The position numbers and the translations under genes were made by a program. Source: Pleurostoma richardsiae (lineage: Eukaryota; Ascomycota; Sordariomycetes; Calosphaeriales; Pleurostomataceae). From it: a stretch of DNA of 64,000 nt. Under the pieces are notes generated by a model. It was given only the letters and a program-made list of their open reading frames with translations. It ran no database searches and was not told the origin of the DNA. The DNA is taken from the NCBI GenBank assembly GCA_030052745.1, contig JANBVO010000030.1, forward strand, positions 310,001 to 374,000, read 5' to 3'. This document shows, piece by piece, positions 41,649-53,423 of the stretch. The number at the start of each line of letters is the position of its first letter. Position 1 is the first letter of the stretch.

Positions 41649-41839
41649 CACGATAGTCCTACATGGCGAACAACGCATTGATGATGGGGTAGAATCACCT
41701 AACAAGTTCTACGGCAGGAATGATTGAAAGGAGAAACTATGACGCTCATGTCGCTCTCCGCAATCTCGTAAGCATATAGGACAGTGGCTGCAAACACTTT
41801 GGGCTCTTGACTGGAGGCGAGTCAATTGTAAACTGGCTT

Positions 41840-43390
41840 TTAGAGCCCAAGTCCCCGAAACACGACATCTTCGCATCGTTTGAGGAAACTGTTGGCTGAC
41901 TCTTCATCATGCCAAGCATCATTGTAGGCAACGCTACAGCACAGCTGGCCTTTAAATGTCCCGAGAAACAAGCCCAGACCATTTCCCAGCTCTTCGCCCG
42001 TGACCCACGGATTGTCCACGTCGAACGCGCCGTTCTTAGAAGCTATGATCTTGTCGACGAGACCCATGCTGGATATAGAGACTGAAGGTGACGCCTTTGG
42101 CGGAGGAACGGGGAGCTGCTGCAGTACGTCGCCTGACAATTGAGGGATCTCGGGTGTGCTGGCCGCCCAGATGTAGGGCGCCAGCGCATAGTGGTCGGGA
42201 TCATCGTTGACACCGTGGTAGAAGTCCTTCATGATGTTCAATATTCCGAGGAACTCGTCCTTCTGCTCCTGCTCGTCAGCCACTGCGTCCGTCGAGGCGC
42301 GTACTATCATTTCAACAACCAGCGAGCCGCCCGAAACTGAGTGATAAACGGCTGCGGCATATTTGGCAGTGTTGTACGGCTCGATGCAATGGGACCGTTC
42401 GTTCCGAAGGATGTAGTTGTGGTACTGCACCGACCTCGCCTCTTCTCCACGGTCCTGCATATCGCGAAGGGAGATGGCAATGGCGGCGTGGTATGCGTGT
42501 GTCACTGTGGCGCCGACCGCCCTGCAAGCTGCCAGAACGTGCGCCGTCTGGTCCTCGGAGAGGGTGCGCGCCGCTCTCTGGTGCCTTCCGGGAAGGATGG
42601 CACCCTTCTTATGCGCGATCCCGATCACCTCTGGTCCATTCTCGGGCGCAGGAGCTGACTTGCCGGCCGCCATATCTACAAGCCGTTGCTGTTGTGTCGG
42701 GGTCGGTGTTTGAGGGATTGCCGCGGCCACACGGTACGGTGGAGGTAGCCGCGCTACCTCGGAACCGTCCAGCAGCGGAGCCCGGATTGAGGTCCCGTCA
42801 TGATAGGCATCTGCTGCTATAGTCACTAGGCGATTCAGTAGGTGCAGAGTCCCAACTCCGTCCATGATATCGTGGGGAGATCGGATAACGATGTCGCGTC
42901 GAACAGCCTTCCTATGCGCGCTTGTCGATAATGGCGGAACTATAACGAATAGTGTTGGTAAGCTCGGGGCAGGAGGGTCTGAGTTGCACCATTCGAGGCC
43001 AGTCTGTCCCGTGGAGATTACCCGAAACGTGCTCCCGATCCAAGCTTGTTGATCGACCTCGTTGCGGACCACGTCGTATGTCTTCTTCCATTTGCTGGTC
43101 TCGGGATCATAGATGACTCGAGATGCGATGGCAGGTTGTTCTGATCGGAGAGACAGCCAGGCGTTTCGGAGTGAATCTTCCAGATGCTGTTCGGTTCCTT
43201 TCCTCCCCTGGCCCTCCGGAACCTCCACTGTTAACGACACGTGGCCGGTGATGGCGAAGAACATCCTCCCGCTGCCTTCGTATAATTTGGCCAGAGAAGT
43301 ATAGAACAGTTCTGCTTCGTCGATGTCACGCTGCCAAACGCCTGGAGCGCTCTCGCGCCACGCGAAGTTCTCATAGGTTGTAGCAGCCAT
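41840..43390 (-). CDS. O-acyltransferase, condensation-domain/Tri3-like
   Basis: A single exon encodes 516 residues from ATG at 43390 (MAATTYENFAWRES); the open frame extends 36 codons upstream but begins without ATG. The fold is that of chloramphenicol-acetyltransferase-like condensation enzymes: an N-terminal AELFYTSLAKLY..MFFAITGHVSL block and the active-site HDIMDG (His173, Asp177) in SPHDIMDGVGTLHLL, preceded by a Leu/Pro-rich strand. A C-terminal VDNPWVTGEELGNGLGLFLGTFKGQL block occupies the DFGWG region. Relatives include trichothecene 15-O-acetyltransferase Tri3-type enzymes, which move acetyl from acetyl-CoA to a hydroxyl of a small molecule. Substrate unknown. It is divergent from a DHA2-type efflux transporter 1.2 kb away, suggesting a shared modify-and-export or self-protection task. 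Confidence 0.85.
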   Translation of the reverse strand: MAATTYENFAWRESAPGVWQRDIDEAELFYTSLAKLYEGSGRMFFAITGHVSLTVEVPEGQGRKGTEQHLEDSLRNAWLSLRSEQPAIASRVIYDPETSKWKKTYDVVRNEVDQQAWIGSTFRVISTGQTGLEWCNSDPPAPSLPTLFVIVPPLSTSAHRKAVRRDIVIRSPHDIMDGVGTLHLLNRLVTIAADAYHDGTSIRAPLLDGSEVARLPPPYRVAAAIPQTPTPTQQQRLVDMAAGKSAPAPENGPEVIGIAHKKGAILPGRHQRAARTLSEDQTAHVLAACRAVGATVTHAYHAAIAISLRDMQDRGEEARSVQYHNYILRNERSHCIEPYNTAKYAAAVYHSVSGGSLVVEMIVRASTDAVADEQEQKDEFLGILNIMKDFYHGVNDDPDHYALAPYIWAASTPEIPQLSGDVLQQLPVPPPKASPSVSISSMGLVDKIIASKNGAFDVDNPWVTGEELGNGLGLFLGTFKGQLCCSVAYNDAWHDEESANSFLKRCEDVVFRGLGL

Positions 43391-44615
43391 TTCCTTTTGA
43401 TCACTTGGGGTCTTTCTTTTGAAACGTTCAAATCCAGATAGAGGCAACCGAACGCGTCCATTTATACCCGGAATTGCCCAGGACTCGACCCTGCTCAAGG
43501 AGCGACTCTCGCTCGAGACAGGAGACTTGACCTCGGACGAACTTTACCGAAGTTTAGCCACTCCGGGATGAAATCCGGATCGTAGGAGTCTAGCCCAAAT
43601 CTAGCGCGCCCGGCACCGAGTCCCGCGGGTACTACATCAACAGCGAATGCCCACTGTCCTGATGCTGGTGGACGTAACGACTTGAGGAGGAGCGCGTGGT
43701 TTCAGAAGACTTCTAACAGAACATCATCTTTATGGAACGACCGACATCCCGTTGTGCTATTCGATTCCTCACCCCACTGCTTCGGTGACCAGGTCGACGA
43801 CATTCTTCGTCACTTTTCAAGGTTCCGGGCCACCTACGACAGCGTTCTGGGACTAGTAATGAGATTAGACAGGGAAAACGAGAAGGTGAATTGCGAGAGC
43901 ACTTGGATTCTCAACGTCACAGAATACATGAGCATAGCATGCTTCCTATCCTTGTATCACTCTTATGAAAGAAGTGCTAGGAGCTGAAAAGAGGGTTCGA
44001 ACAGCAGCCTTCTACATCACTACGTATGCTTGAACTCGACGAGCTCAGCGACATGGCATCTACTCCGTACTTAGAGGCAAGAAAATGTACGGCACGGAGC
44101 TGATAAGATATCGGTGCTGGCCTCGGCATCCGAGAACGGAGACCCGCTAATTAACGGACCCGCATCGGAAGACTGGCCCGGTAGCGATGGATCAATGTTA
44201 GCCCTGTCTGGATCCTCTAGAGGCGGATAGCGTTGTGGGATCAATAGAACTCATTGTGGAACGAGAGGCGCCGACGGAGTCCGTAGGAGAATCCAGCGAG
44301 ACAGTCAGGATAACCGTCACAACGGTGCTGGTTCAGCAGAAGTGTTGCTCTCGGACAACAACCGTGATGGTCGGTGGGTGAGTGGTCGCGGGCCGGCACA
44401 GGTCTATGAGCGCATCGGAGACTACTGTGACGGCATGCAGTAGTCCACTTCGGAGCCAGCCTAGCTCCGTTTGCTGTGGGGTGTTGGCGATTTCTGCTCC
44501 CCTTGCGGAAAATACTTAAAAGTCCGCGCCCCCTCCTCTGCGCTTTCGGCAGATGTGCTCCCGGGTTAAGGTGGTCTTGCGCTGCGTCGCCGTCGACGTT
44601 GGGGAGTAGCCGCAG
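43391..44615. other. Bidirectional promoter region
   Basis: 1.2 kb between the divergent acyltransferase and DHA2 transporter starts. It contains several inverted CGG/CCG triplets (for example around 44155-44180), as expected for Zn2Cys6 regulators, but no site can be named. No gene is seen. Confidence 0.45.
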
Positions 44616-46422
44616 ATGAAGTCGCCAAACGCTATCGATTTCGTCCCCGCGGCCGATGAGAAAGCGATCCGCACGAACGGCGGTGACGATAAGGAGCTGG
44701 CCGAGGTTAATGGGCTATCAACGGCGGAGGGATCGATAAGCGGTGGGATCGAGACGAGCGACGAGGACGAGGAAGAGGAAGAGGACGACGATGTCTCAAA
44801 GCTGCCGTTCTCGAAGGCGCGATGTATTGCGCTGGTCGCCACTCTGACAGGCGCCAGTTTCATGAACGTAAGTCTGATTCATTGTTTTGTCTCTTTTGCG
44901 GCGCGGTCTCGGCCGAGGCTCGGTAGAACTGACACAGCGGCAGACATTGTCTAACCAAGCAGTCGTCATCACCCTCCCAACAATCGGAGAAGAGCTCTCC
45001 ATCCCGGACTCCCGCCAGCAGTGGATTGTGTCGGCTTATGCGCTGACCTTCGGCTGCTTCCTCCTGCTATGGGGTCGTATCGGTGATGTCTACGGCAAGC
45101 GGAACCTCTTCCTGCTTGGATCCGGGTGGGTTGCCGTCACGACGCTCATCAACCCCTTTCTCCCAAACGAGATCGCCTTCTCCCTCTTCCGCGGGCTCCA
45201 GGGTATTGGCGCGGCCGCCAACGTACCGACCGCAATCGGTATTCTTGGCGTAACGTTCCCACCGGGCAAGGCCAAGAACTACGCCTTCAGCACTTACGCC
45301 GCAGGGGCGCCGATCGGCTCCGTCTTGGGTAACATACTAGGCGGCCTCATCGCGTCGTATGCGACGTGGAAATGGGTCTTCTTTTCCATCGCAATTCTCG
45401 CTGCTGTCGTCACGGTCGCGGGTTTCTTCATCATCCCATTACCCGCGACCACTCCGCACGATCGAGGCGTCACAGTCAAGGGGACCATCGACTGGATCGG
45501 CGCGTTCCTCATCACAGCGGGGTTGCTCGCCCTGCTGTTTGCCCTTACGGAGGGCAATGTGGTGGGCTGGTCAACGCCGTGGGTGCCAGTGGTGATCGTA
45601 CTGTCAGTGCTGCTGATCGTTCTGTTCGTACTGTGGCAGCGGCGTCTCGAGAACGGCGGCCAACGCGCGCCCCTGATGAAGGTCTCCGTCTTCCACAGTG
45701 GGAAATTCAGCGCGGGGATGCTGATCATGGGGCTCTTCTTCTCCAGCTTCAACGGCTTCCTCATCTTCACCACCTATTACTTCCAGGATTACCAGGGCCT
45801 GTCGCCCATCCAGACCACCCTGCGTTTCATCCCGACCGGCGTCGTGGGCATCGCAACTGCGGTTGTCGTCTCGCAGCTGCTGTCCCGCATACCCACCTAT
45901 TGGATGCTGCTCTTCGGCAACACCTGCGTGTCCATCTCGTGTCTGCTCTTCGCACTGCCGATTCCGCCGCACACGACTTACTTCGCCTACGGCCTGCCTG
46001 CCATGGTGCTGTCCGTGTTTGGCGCCGACACGACCTGGCCCAGCCTGACGCTCTTCACGAGCCACAGCCTGCCGCGCGAAGACCAGGCCCTCGGCGGCGC
46101 TCTGGTGAACGCAGTCAGTCAGGTCGGCCGGGCGCTCGGACTGGCCATCGGAACGGCGGTGCAGACGGCGGTCATGGCGCGCGAGCGCGGCAGGAGCGTC
46201 GAGGACGCGGGGCCGATGGTTGTGTGGGAGGACGCGACCTGGTCCGGCCTCAAGGCGGCGCAGTGGCTGAACTTCGCATTTGGTATTGCATCGTTGGGGG
46301 TTGTTGCCGTTGCATTCAGGGGATCCGGAATCGTAGGCAAAGCGGGCGTGAAGGAGCGTCCGCCGTTGACAGCTGGTCCCCGAGGGGAGCAAACACGCGC
46401 CCAGGGCAGCGAAGAGGCCTGA
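44616..46422 (+). CDS. DHA2-family MFS drug:H+ antiporter (14 TM)
   Basis: Two exons (44616-44867 and 44944-46422; intron 44868-44943, GTAAGT..GGCAG) give 576 residues. A polar, acidic N-terminal tail (ETSDEDEEEEEDDD) precedes the first helix. Then come QAVVITLPTIGEEL, RQQWIVSAYALTFGCFLLLWGRIGDVYGKRN (motif A region), FRGLQGIGAAANVPTAIGIL and AGAPIGSVLGNILGG (antiporter motif C). Two extra central helices follow, and the second half has TTYYFQDYQGLSPIQTTLRFIP and SLPREDQALGGALVNAVSQVG, typical of fungal 14-TM transporters that export toxins or drugs at the plasma membrane. The substrate is unknown. It is divergent from a Tri3-like acyltransferase; a common promoter could coordinate the two. 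The hydrophilic tail ends in KERPPLTAGPRG. Confidence 0.93.
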
Positions 46423-48119
46423 TTATAGTGATGAAAACTATGGCGTTGGGGTTCAACGTGGGACTTATAATATAGATATGACAGCATAGAACCTAAACAT
46501 GTTTCACGACAGTAGACATCTACCTCTGCTCGAGGTGGTGGTGGTAATGTAGTATTGATCCGAAACTCGGCTGATTTCAAGCCTGAGATGTCCTTTTCTT
46601 ATCCGCACATATTACACCTCTCTCCATCCCGGTTCTCGGAGTTAAGTTCAGCGGTTAGTTCGGCAAAGTCCTATCTACTCTACACCCGCCAGCCTGGGTT
46701 CGATCGGCTACCGTGCATATGGGAGGGAAGGTCATTTAAGTCTAATCACAACCTTATCTACAGAGGATCGAGGTCGACACCAATCTTCAGCCTATGTGGA
46801 GGACAGGAATGCCAAGGCAGCACTAATGTGGATGCTTGACATGTCAGTTGGACTCATGCAGAAACCTTAATGTTCTGTACACCTAGAAGCGAAGGAGCGT
46901 AGCATTCTTGAACTTCGTCAAAAGTTGAGGAATAGCCTAGTGAGTGTTTACCTCCTATGGGAGGTGTATGATAGAGGTCGCCAGAACTATATGACTCGAG
47001 AAAGCGAGCCGAAACCGAGGTTTGGGAACTCTTTGAAGCGAAAGAGCCGACGCCGGTCTTCAGGAACCTCTATGGGGCAATGGAGACAGGCTTGATTGCA
47101 GAGAAATCACGACTGTTTCCAGTTCTTTTTGGGCAACTCCATAGAAGTTACCTATGCCACGTCATAGCCTCGGTTGGTTCGATCGTGTAAGAGAAACAAG
47201 TACACGGGATGCATTGGGTGAAAACAAGGAAGAGCATGAGCAGTTATTCCTTCAAAGGCAGGAGATGTGGTAATTGGTTGCAGTGAACTAACATTGCCCT
47301 GCATTTCGACAAACTGTCGGCCTATCAATGCAGAGCTGTGCCAGCTCAGATGCTTCCCCCTGGCCGCGTGTTGCGCTTCGTCGAGTGACGCTTGCTTATC
47401 ATCTGCAACCCTATAATCTAAGCTTCCGGCTCTTGAGTGCAGCTAAACTCGTTCAATGCTAGGGCTCGGGATAGCTCCACTTCTAGCAGTTGCAACAGCC
47501 GGAGGCTAAGACCTTTGCGGATGCTGTCTCCCGGGTGTTGCATAAGATCTCGGTTGCGCCAGATATTGCGCCAGTCCTGAATCTCCTTGTCTAAGCGAAT
47601 CAGCGACTCGCAATCCCTGACCAGGTCGGATCAACTAACACAGAAATGGGAGGTAGCATTCGCATCTGCCGATCCCTGGGGTCTATCACGATGGTGCAAG
47701 GCGGACGCCGATCCTGGAGAAGGAAACTGGTGGCAAGCTGCTCATCTATTTGCCCGATGGTGGAATTGAAGCTGAGCTGACGACCTTCTACACAGCCAGT
47801 TTTCCTTCTAAGTCCGGCCTTCTCCCGCGTCCGTTCCTGGGAAGGTAGTATTATTGGCTGCATTGGAGGCGTTTACGTGCTGTGGGCACATGTGACATTT
47901 CCTTCTAGAAGCTTGGCGAGCTTCCGTTCTTGGCATGTGCGATGCGTTTCGTGAGGTTCTCCTGAGGAGAGTGGTGCCCATCAAGCTTGGCGGTGAAGGC
48001 GATATAAGAACCCCTCCACCACCGCCAAGGGGCCAAGAGCTTCTTTCATTCACCTGCAGCCTTGGCCTTCCCGTCTGCTTTCCTATCTGAGTTCATCTAC
48101 CTTCCCACTCGCTTCCAAC
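46423..48119. other. Intergenic region upstream of the aspartic protease
   Basis: 1.7 kb with no supported gene. A tRNA-like stretch near 46640-46710 was examined and rejected. The last 120 bases hold the protease core promoter, listed separately. Confidence 0.45.
48003..48008 (+). promoter_or_regulatory. TATA box of the aspartic protease gene
   Basis: TATAAG lies 112 bp before the protease ATG and is followed by a CT-rich leader (CCCTCCACC, TTCTTTCATTCACC), as is common in highly expressed fungal secreted-protein genes. Confidence 0.55.
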
Positions 48120-49441
48120 ATGGTTGTCTCCACGGTCAACGTCTTCCTGACGGCAACTCTTGCCGCCGCCGGCCTTGCCTCCGCCCTGCCCCCCAAGATT
48201 GGCACCGCCGATATCAACACCAATGTCGGTCCCGGCAAGGCCTCCTTCAAGCAGGTGCGCCGACCGAACTACAAGTTCAATGGCGCTCTGTCCGTCTACA
48301 AGACGTATCTGAAGTTCGGCGTCACGCCGCCCGACTCCCTCGTCGCGGCCGTTGCCAACCTCACCGGCCTGACGCTTGACAAGCGCGCCACGGGAAGTGC
48401 CAGCGCCACGCCCATTGACACCTATGACGATGCGTACATCACCCCGGTGTCCATCGGTACGCCGCCGCAGACGCTGAACCTGGACTTTGACACCGGTTCC
48501 TCGGACTTCTGGGTCTTCAGCAGCGAGACCCCCTCGTCCGAGGTCAACGGTCAGACCGTGTACAATCCTAGCAGCAGCAGCACCTCCAAGAAGCTATCCG
48601 GCTACACCTGGAGCATCTCGTACGGCGACGGCAGCTCCTCCAGCGGTGACGTCTACACGGACAAGGTCACCATCGGTGGCCTGACCGTTTCCAGCCAGGC
48701 GATCGAGACCGCCCAGCAGGTGTCGTCCTCGTTCACCTCGGACCCGGACATTGACGGCCTGGTCGGTCTCGGCTTTGACAGCCTCAACACTGTTGAGCCG
48801 ACCGCCCAGAAGACTTTCTTCGACAATGCCAAGAGCAACCTGACCTCCCCAGTTTTCACTGCTGACCTCAAGCACAACGAGGGCGAGTGAACTTCCTCCC
48901 TGAATGTCGCGAGAGTTACGTTCTAACGTTCGTCACAGCTGGCACCTATGACTTTGGCTACATTGACAGCTCCAAGTACACCGGCTCCATCACCTACGTC
49001 AGCGTCAATACCAACCCAGGCTACTGGACCTGGACCTCCTCCGGCTACGCCGTCGGCTCCGCGTCCTTCACCTCGTCCAGCATCAGCGGCATTGCCGACA
49101 CCGGCACGACCCTGCTCTACCTGCCCACCACCATCGTGCGCGCCTACTACGCCAAGGTCAGCGGCTCGTCTAACAGCAACACCTACGGCGGCTACATCTT
49201 CCCCTGCAGCGCCACCCTGCCCACCTTCACCTTCGGCGTCGGCAGCGCCCGCATCACCATCCCCGCCACCTACCTGAACTATGGCCCCGTCACCGACGGC
49301 AGCTCCACCTGCTTCGGCGGGCTGCAGTCCAGCGCAGATATCGGCATCAACATCTTCGGTGATGTCGCCCTGAAGGCTGCCTTCGTTGTGTTCAACGGCG
49401 CCTCGACCCCCACGCTCGGCTGGGCAGCTAAGACTCTGTAG
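48120..49441 (+). CDS. Secreted aspartic protease, family A1 (penicillopepsin-like)
   Basis: Two exons (48120-48882 and 48939-49441) encode 421 residues. It has a signal peptide of about 20 residues, then a propeptide of about 69 residues ending in KR (88-89), a Kex2-type cleavage site before ATGSASATP. The mature enzyme has both pepsin-type catalytic motifs, DFDTGSSDFWV (Asp124) and ADTGTTLLYLP (Asp308), the flap region WSISYGDGSSSSG (with the conserved Tyr) and the ending FGDVALKAAFVVFNG..LGWAAKTL. It should work outside the cell at acid pH. The single intron (48883-48938, 56 nt) has branch CTAAC and acceptor CACAG but only a GC donor (G|GCGAGT) gives the right frame; the GT three bases on breaks it. 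Confidence 0.95.
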
Positions 49442-51396
49442 GCGAGACGATCGAGGAAGCGCGGGTAGATGATAAATAGAATGTCATTCCTAAGTGGCAT
49501 GAAACTCATGACTGAGTAGCATTTGTTTTCTTTTAGCATTTTGTTGGCATAGCTAGCGGAAGAGCTGCATGTGCCCAGTCGCGACCCTATACTGCCAAGT
49601 CAACCTTAATGGCCACAGACGGGTTGGATAGTCACAATACATGTTTCATTTCACTATTAGACCCAGAAGAACGCGATCAGGATACGTAAGAATGTAGAAA
49701 GCACATATTAATCAAAACTAGTGCACTTGTAGCGAAGAGTCTGACTGCGCCGGGGTTAGCATACAAATGCTCTCATCAACATATGTGACAGTCTTGCTAG
49801 CTGTTTGGTAACCCTCACAATGAGAGAATATTACGAAGTACTTCAAGGTATGTCGTTCATGGACACTCATTGAGGAATGGCGGGTTCCTGGAGTAAGTAA
49901 CCAATTAACTTGTGGTCGCAACAAGGTTGGCTTCTTGAGTACCGACTTGACATCTAGCTTAGAGGGCCGGTACTTGATCCATGACGCTAATTCCTTTCTG
50001 TTGAGCGGTTGGATGAGCCGTGTGTGATGAAAATGACTCCGAGGCTGCTCAGGGAAGTGACAGGCGAGACCGCGAGCAGAAAAAAACAGTGGAACTCATT
50101 GACCCAAAGGATTGTTTCTCGGCAAACGGCATGAGCGTCTGTATGGAATACGTTTGAGAAAATGAATTTGGTAATGCCGAATGTACCATACATGTCGCAA
50201 TAGGGCCTAATATTGTCCCTGAAAGAACAGCAACCGTCGCCGCCGGTGGAGATTAGAATCTCTCGTTTAAGCTTGTTGACCTCGAAATGCCTTGTGAGCA
50301 TGCCGACCGGCTCTTATCTAAGACAACGCAGAGTTCCTAAGCAAACCAGCTTGCTCCATTGAGAAAGGAACCACGCTATGAAGGCAGCACAAGAACATGC
50401 ATTGCTTCGAACTTGTGGTTATGTCGCAGCTGCGCATGCGTGCGTGCCAGACGGCGGGCATGGTCCACTTATGCACCATGTACAGCTTCTCGGGATCTTC
50501 CCAGGAGAAGACATTGTACTTGCTCCACAAGCTGACGGACGGGTGGAATCTCCTCAGAATGGGGAGATGCATCTTTGGAGAGTTATATGTATCATTTATA
50601 TATATATATACAGCCATATTCCTGGAAAGCATCAATACTAGTTTGTCCGAATAAAATCCCGCCCCTCCCGTCGTGTATTAAGAAAGCTGGCCAAGGTACG
50701 CGCGTCCTTTCCCTTCTGTGACAGGGGACGAAGCTGACTTTCAAGGAACAGCTGGAGGTTCCAGCTGAACCCCGGGAGGTCTTATCATGGCTTCTACGTG
50801 CCGGCTCCATGATTGTGGAATAGCTACCAACATCCGAAAAATGATACCATAAGACGAAATTATTCGATTTATACCGTGAAATCGATGCTCTTGACCTGTT
50901 TCGAAGGAGATATGTCGGCCTCCACCTGTCGCATGAGAGTTGTTGGGGAGTCTAAAATAGGCTTAGACACAGGAACACTAGCCAACACGAATCGGAGTCC
51001 TGGCCGAGCCGGTTGACAGGTACGTACCTCTTGACTTTGCGAAGACCCAGCGGGCCCCCGAAGCTCTCCTGTTCCCTTTCCCGTCGTCTTCTCGCATCGT
51101 CCATACAGTGCTATTCCCTTAATAGAAACTGTCTCCTACCATATGGTGGGGCGGTCGTCACTAACTGAGATACCTCCTCTACACTACTACCCCCTTGTGG
51201 ATTGTGTGAGTCAACTGTAGCAGCTTTGACTTGTTAGTACTTAGGACAACTCTGTGGCATGAATATCAACACTGTGCTGGCTCCATGCTCCCGGTAAATT
51301 TAACAAGTTCGTATAGCGTCTTGGGTCTAAGTGAGGCCGTGTAAGTCAACCACATTTGCCACGGCACACCTTCAATAGCTGCTAAAGTCTGTGGAT
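49442..51396. other. Long intergenic region
   Basis: 1.95 kb without a supported gene. It contains a short (TA)n run near 50598-50611 and several overlapping small frames (for example 50318-50654) that differ between strands and lack features. Confidence 0.45.
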
Positions 51397-52601
51397 ATGG
51401 ACGGGACCGGACCAAAGTTCAAGCAAGAGATTCAGGAAGTGAGTACAGAAGTAATGCTCCTTTTAAGCGTCTGATCAAGCATGCCTTACACGCTGACGCA
51501 TCAAACATAGATGATGTACGTGGCCGGGGAGACTGAGGAGCCATCTCTGGAGACAATATCCCTTGTCGAAGACATCATTCGAGACCAGGTAATTTTAATG
51601 GTACGCCGTTTCTCAGTCTATGCCGTCCTCACAGGGAAGCGCTCCCAAAGGTAATCTCTAACGGTGATCTAAAGTTGACCGTGGCTAACGATCTTGCCGC
51701 TCGACGGGGATCGCGTGTTTTTTCCAACAACGACTTGATCTTCCAGGTCCGCCACGACGTCGCGAGGGTAGGAAGAATCCAGAATTTTCTTGCCTGGAAG
51801 GCGATTCGCAAGACGGTCAAGGATGTTGAAGACGATAAGGCAGAACTGATTGAGATGGATGTATCCTCCGGCTTTGGAGGCGCCACCAACAGCGATCCGT
51901 CGGATGAAAGCTCAGTTAAGAAATCGAAAGCCCCTGCAGTTGCTTCGCCATGGGATGTAGCGTCTTTCTTTCCAGAAGAGATCCCAAACGAGGTCTATGA
52001 GGATGAACCAACAGACGGGCCGGATGAGGCTGCGCTGGACAGACTGCGCAAGGCGGACAAGAAGACCCAGGATATGACGGCCGAGGAATACGTCATTTGG
52101 TCCTTGTACCGCCATGCATCCTTTACTTACCGCAAGGTCAAACGCTTCCGCGAGTGGTCTGGTCTCGGGGTCATTGCCGACCATAAACCAACCGATGACG
52201 TACTTGACATTCTTGGGTTCATAACCCGCGAGATGGTGCAAAGGCTCACCGAGGTCGCGCTTGCAATACAGGAACGCGAAACGCCCCGAAAGGACGGCAA
52301 GTTAGATACTGCTGGATTCAGCTCAGTGGCGCTGTCGAAGGGTGGGTTGTTCGACGGACAAGAAATGTCTAGGGCGCCCATCAATCCCAGGCATATCAGG
52401 CTCGCTTTTGAAGCGCTACAGGCGCTGCCGAGGCGGAGTCGAGCGATGCTTATGGGGACTAGGTTGGCCACGCATACCTCCCCAAGACTAGTATGGCAAT
52501 CTGCCCAAGCATATACTCGTGCCCTAAGACTAACACGACGCTCAAGATATAGGCTATCCTTCTCGAAAGTCCAGGAAGTGTCTCGAATCTACAATGTCTA
52601 A
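51397..52601 (+). CDS. spt3: SAGA subunit Spt3
   Basis: Three exons (51397-51438, 51511-51600, 51675-52601) give 352 residues. The N-terminal histone fold is typical: [36 protein letters not shown] is spread over exons 1-2, then [32 protein letters not shown] and [13 protein letters not shown]. After an acidic linker with [13 protein letters not shown] comes the second histone fold, with [47 protein letters not shown] and [21 protein letters not shown]. Spt3 binds TBP within the SAGA coactivator in the nucleus. Introns are 51439-51510 and 51601-51674, the latter with donor GTACGC and branch CTAAC. The last 45 residues after RAMLMGTR look less family-like, so a short 3' intron or an earlier end is possible. 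Confidence 0.93.
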
Positions 52602-53423
52602 GTTGACTTTGAGTCTAAGGCTTCGCTGGCCCCAGGATAGGGAACCTGGACATCACCGGGACTGTGCGGGTTGGCGAAAGTCACTTGATATGGCACAGTC
52701 TGCAAGTTGATCCGAGGCGTCGTGAGATGTAGAGTGAATGGCTGCTGGGACTAACGTTGTAGAGGACAGCGTATTATGAAAGCCCTGTATGGGGACATAT
52801 ACACATTCATCTTAACTTAGGAAGTTACTGAGATCGGTTTTATTGTCTCTGTATCTAATATCGTGACTGATCACTAATTTGGTGACACGCAAACGGAGCA
52901 TCTAAGCTTAGGTATGTCTCTGGGACATGAAGCGGGCTCGGGAATTACTGATCATGTCGCAAGGCGTGATGGTAGCTCACTCACCAAAGTCCCCTGCTCC
53001 CGGAAAACGTACCTAGATCGGCCGAATGTGCCCCTTCTCTTACAAAGATTGTGATGAACCGGACAAGCGATTCGAAAGTGGAGCAGCGCAGATTTGTGGT
53101 GGCTACGAATCTACGAAGAGTCCGGTCTCCCCCCAGTATTTCCATTCTCGGTACCTCTCGTCTCTTTCTCACCAGGCAGCTGCACTCCAGACCCTAGACA
53201 ACTAGATCAGCTGGGGCTGCTTACGAACGACTTTGAATAGCAAGACGTCATCCAGCTCTACTAGAAGCTTACCTCCACTCTGAAGCATGCAGTTCCAATA
53301 AAGATATAGCTACTCTCTATCAGGAAATCAGCCATGCCGTGCTTGGATTGTAGAAAAACACAATTGATACATCTTCGCACATTTTGACTACCTGGGAGGA
53401 ATCTTACACCGTATGGCGCTGCC
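52602..53423. other. Convergent intergenic region
   Basis: 822 bp between the 3' ends of spt3 and the NmrA-like gene. Nothing is recognised. Confidence 0.5.

Noticed and set aside
43391-43498. Upstream extensions of the acyltransferase frame (also at 12145-12156, 7457-7636 and 37643-37702 for other genes)
   Set aside because: These open stretches begin with TTG or GTG, not ATG, and are not needed for the family domains.
45366-46475. A 369-codon plus-strand frame and a 262-codon minus-strand frame inside the DHA2 transporter
   Set aside because: Shadows in other frames of a clear 14-TM transporter; no hydrophobic or domain pattern.
46622-46720. tRNA-like string (TTCAGCGGTTAG followed by GGTTCGATC)
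   Set aside because: The two boxes resemble tRNA promoter elements, but no acceptor stem or T-stem pairing can be formed.
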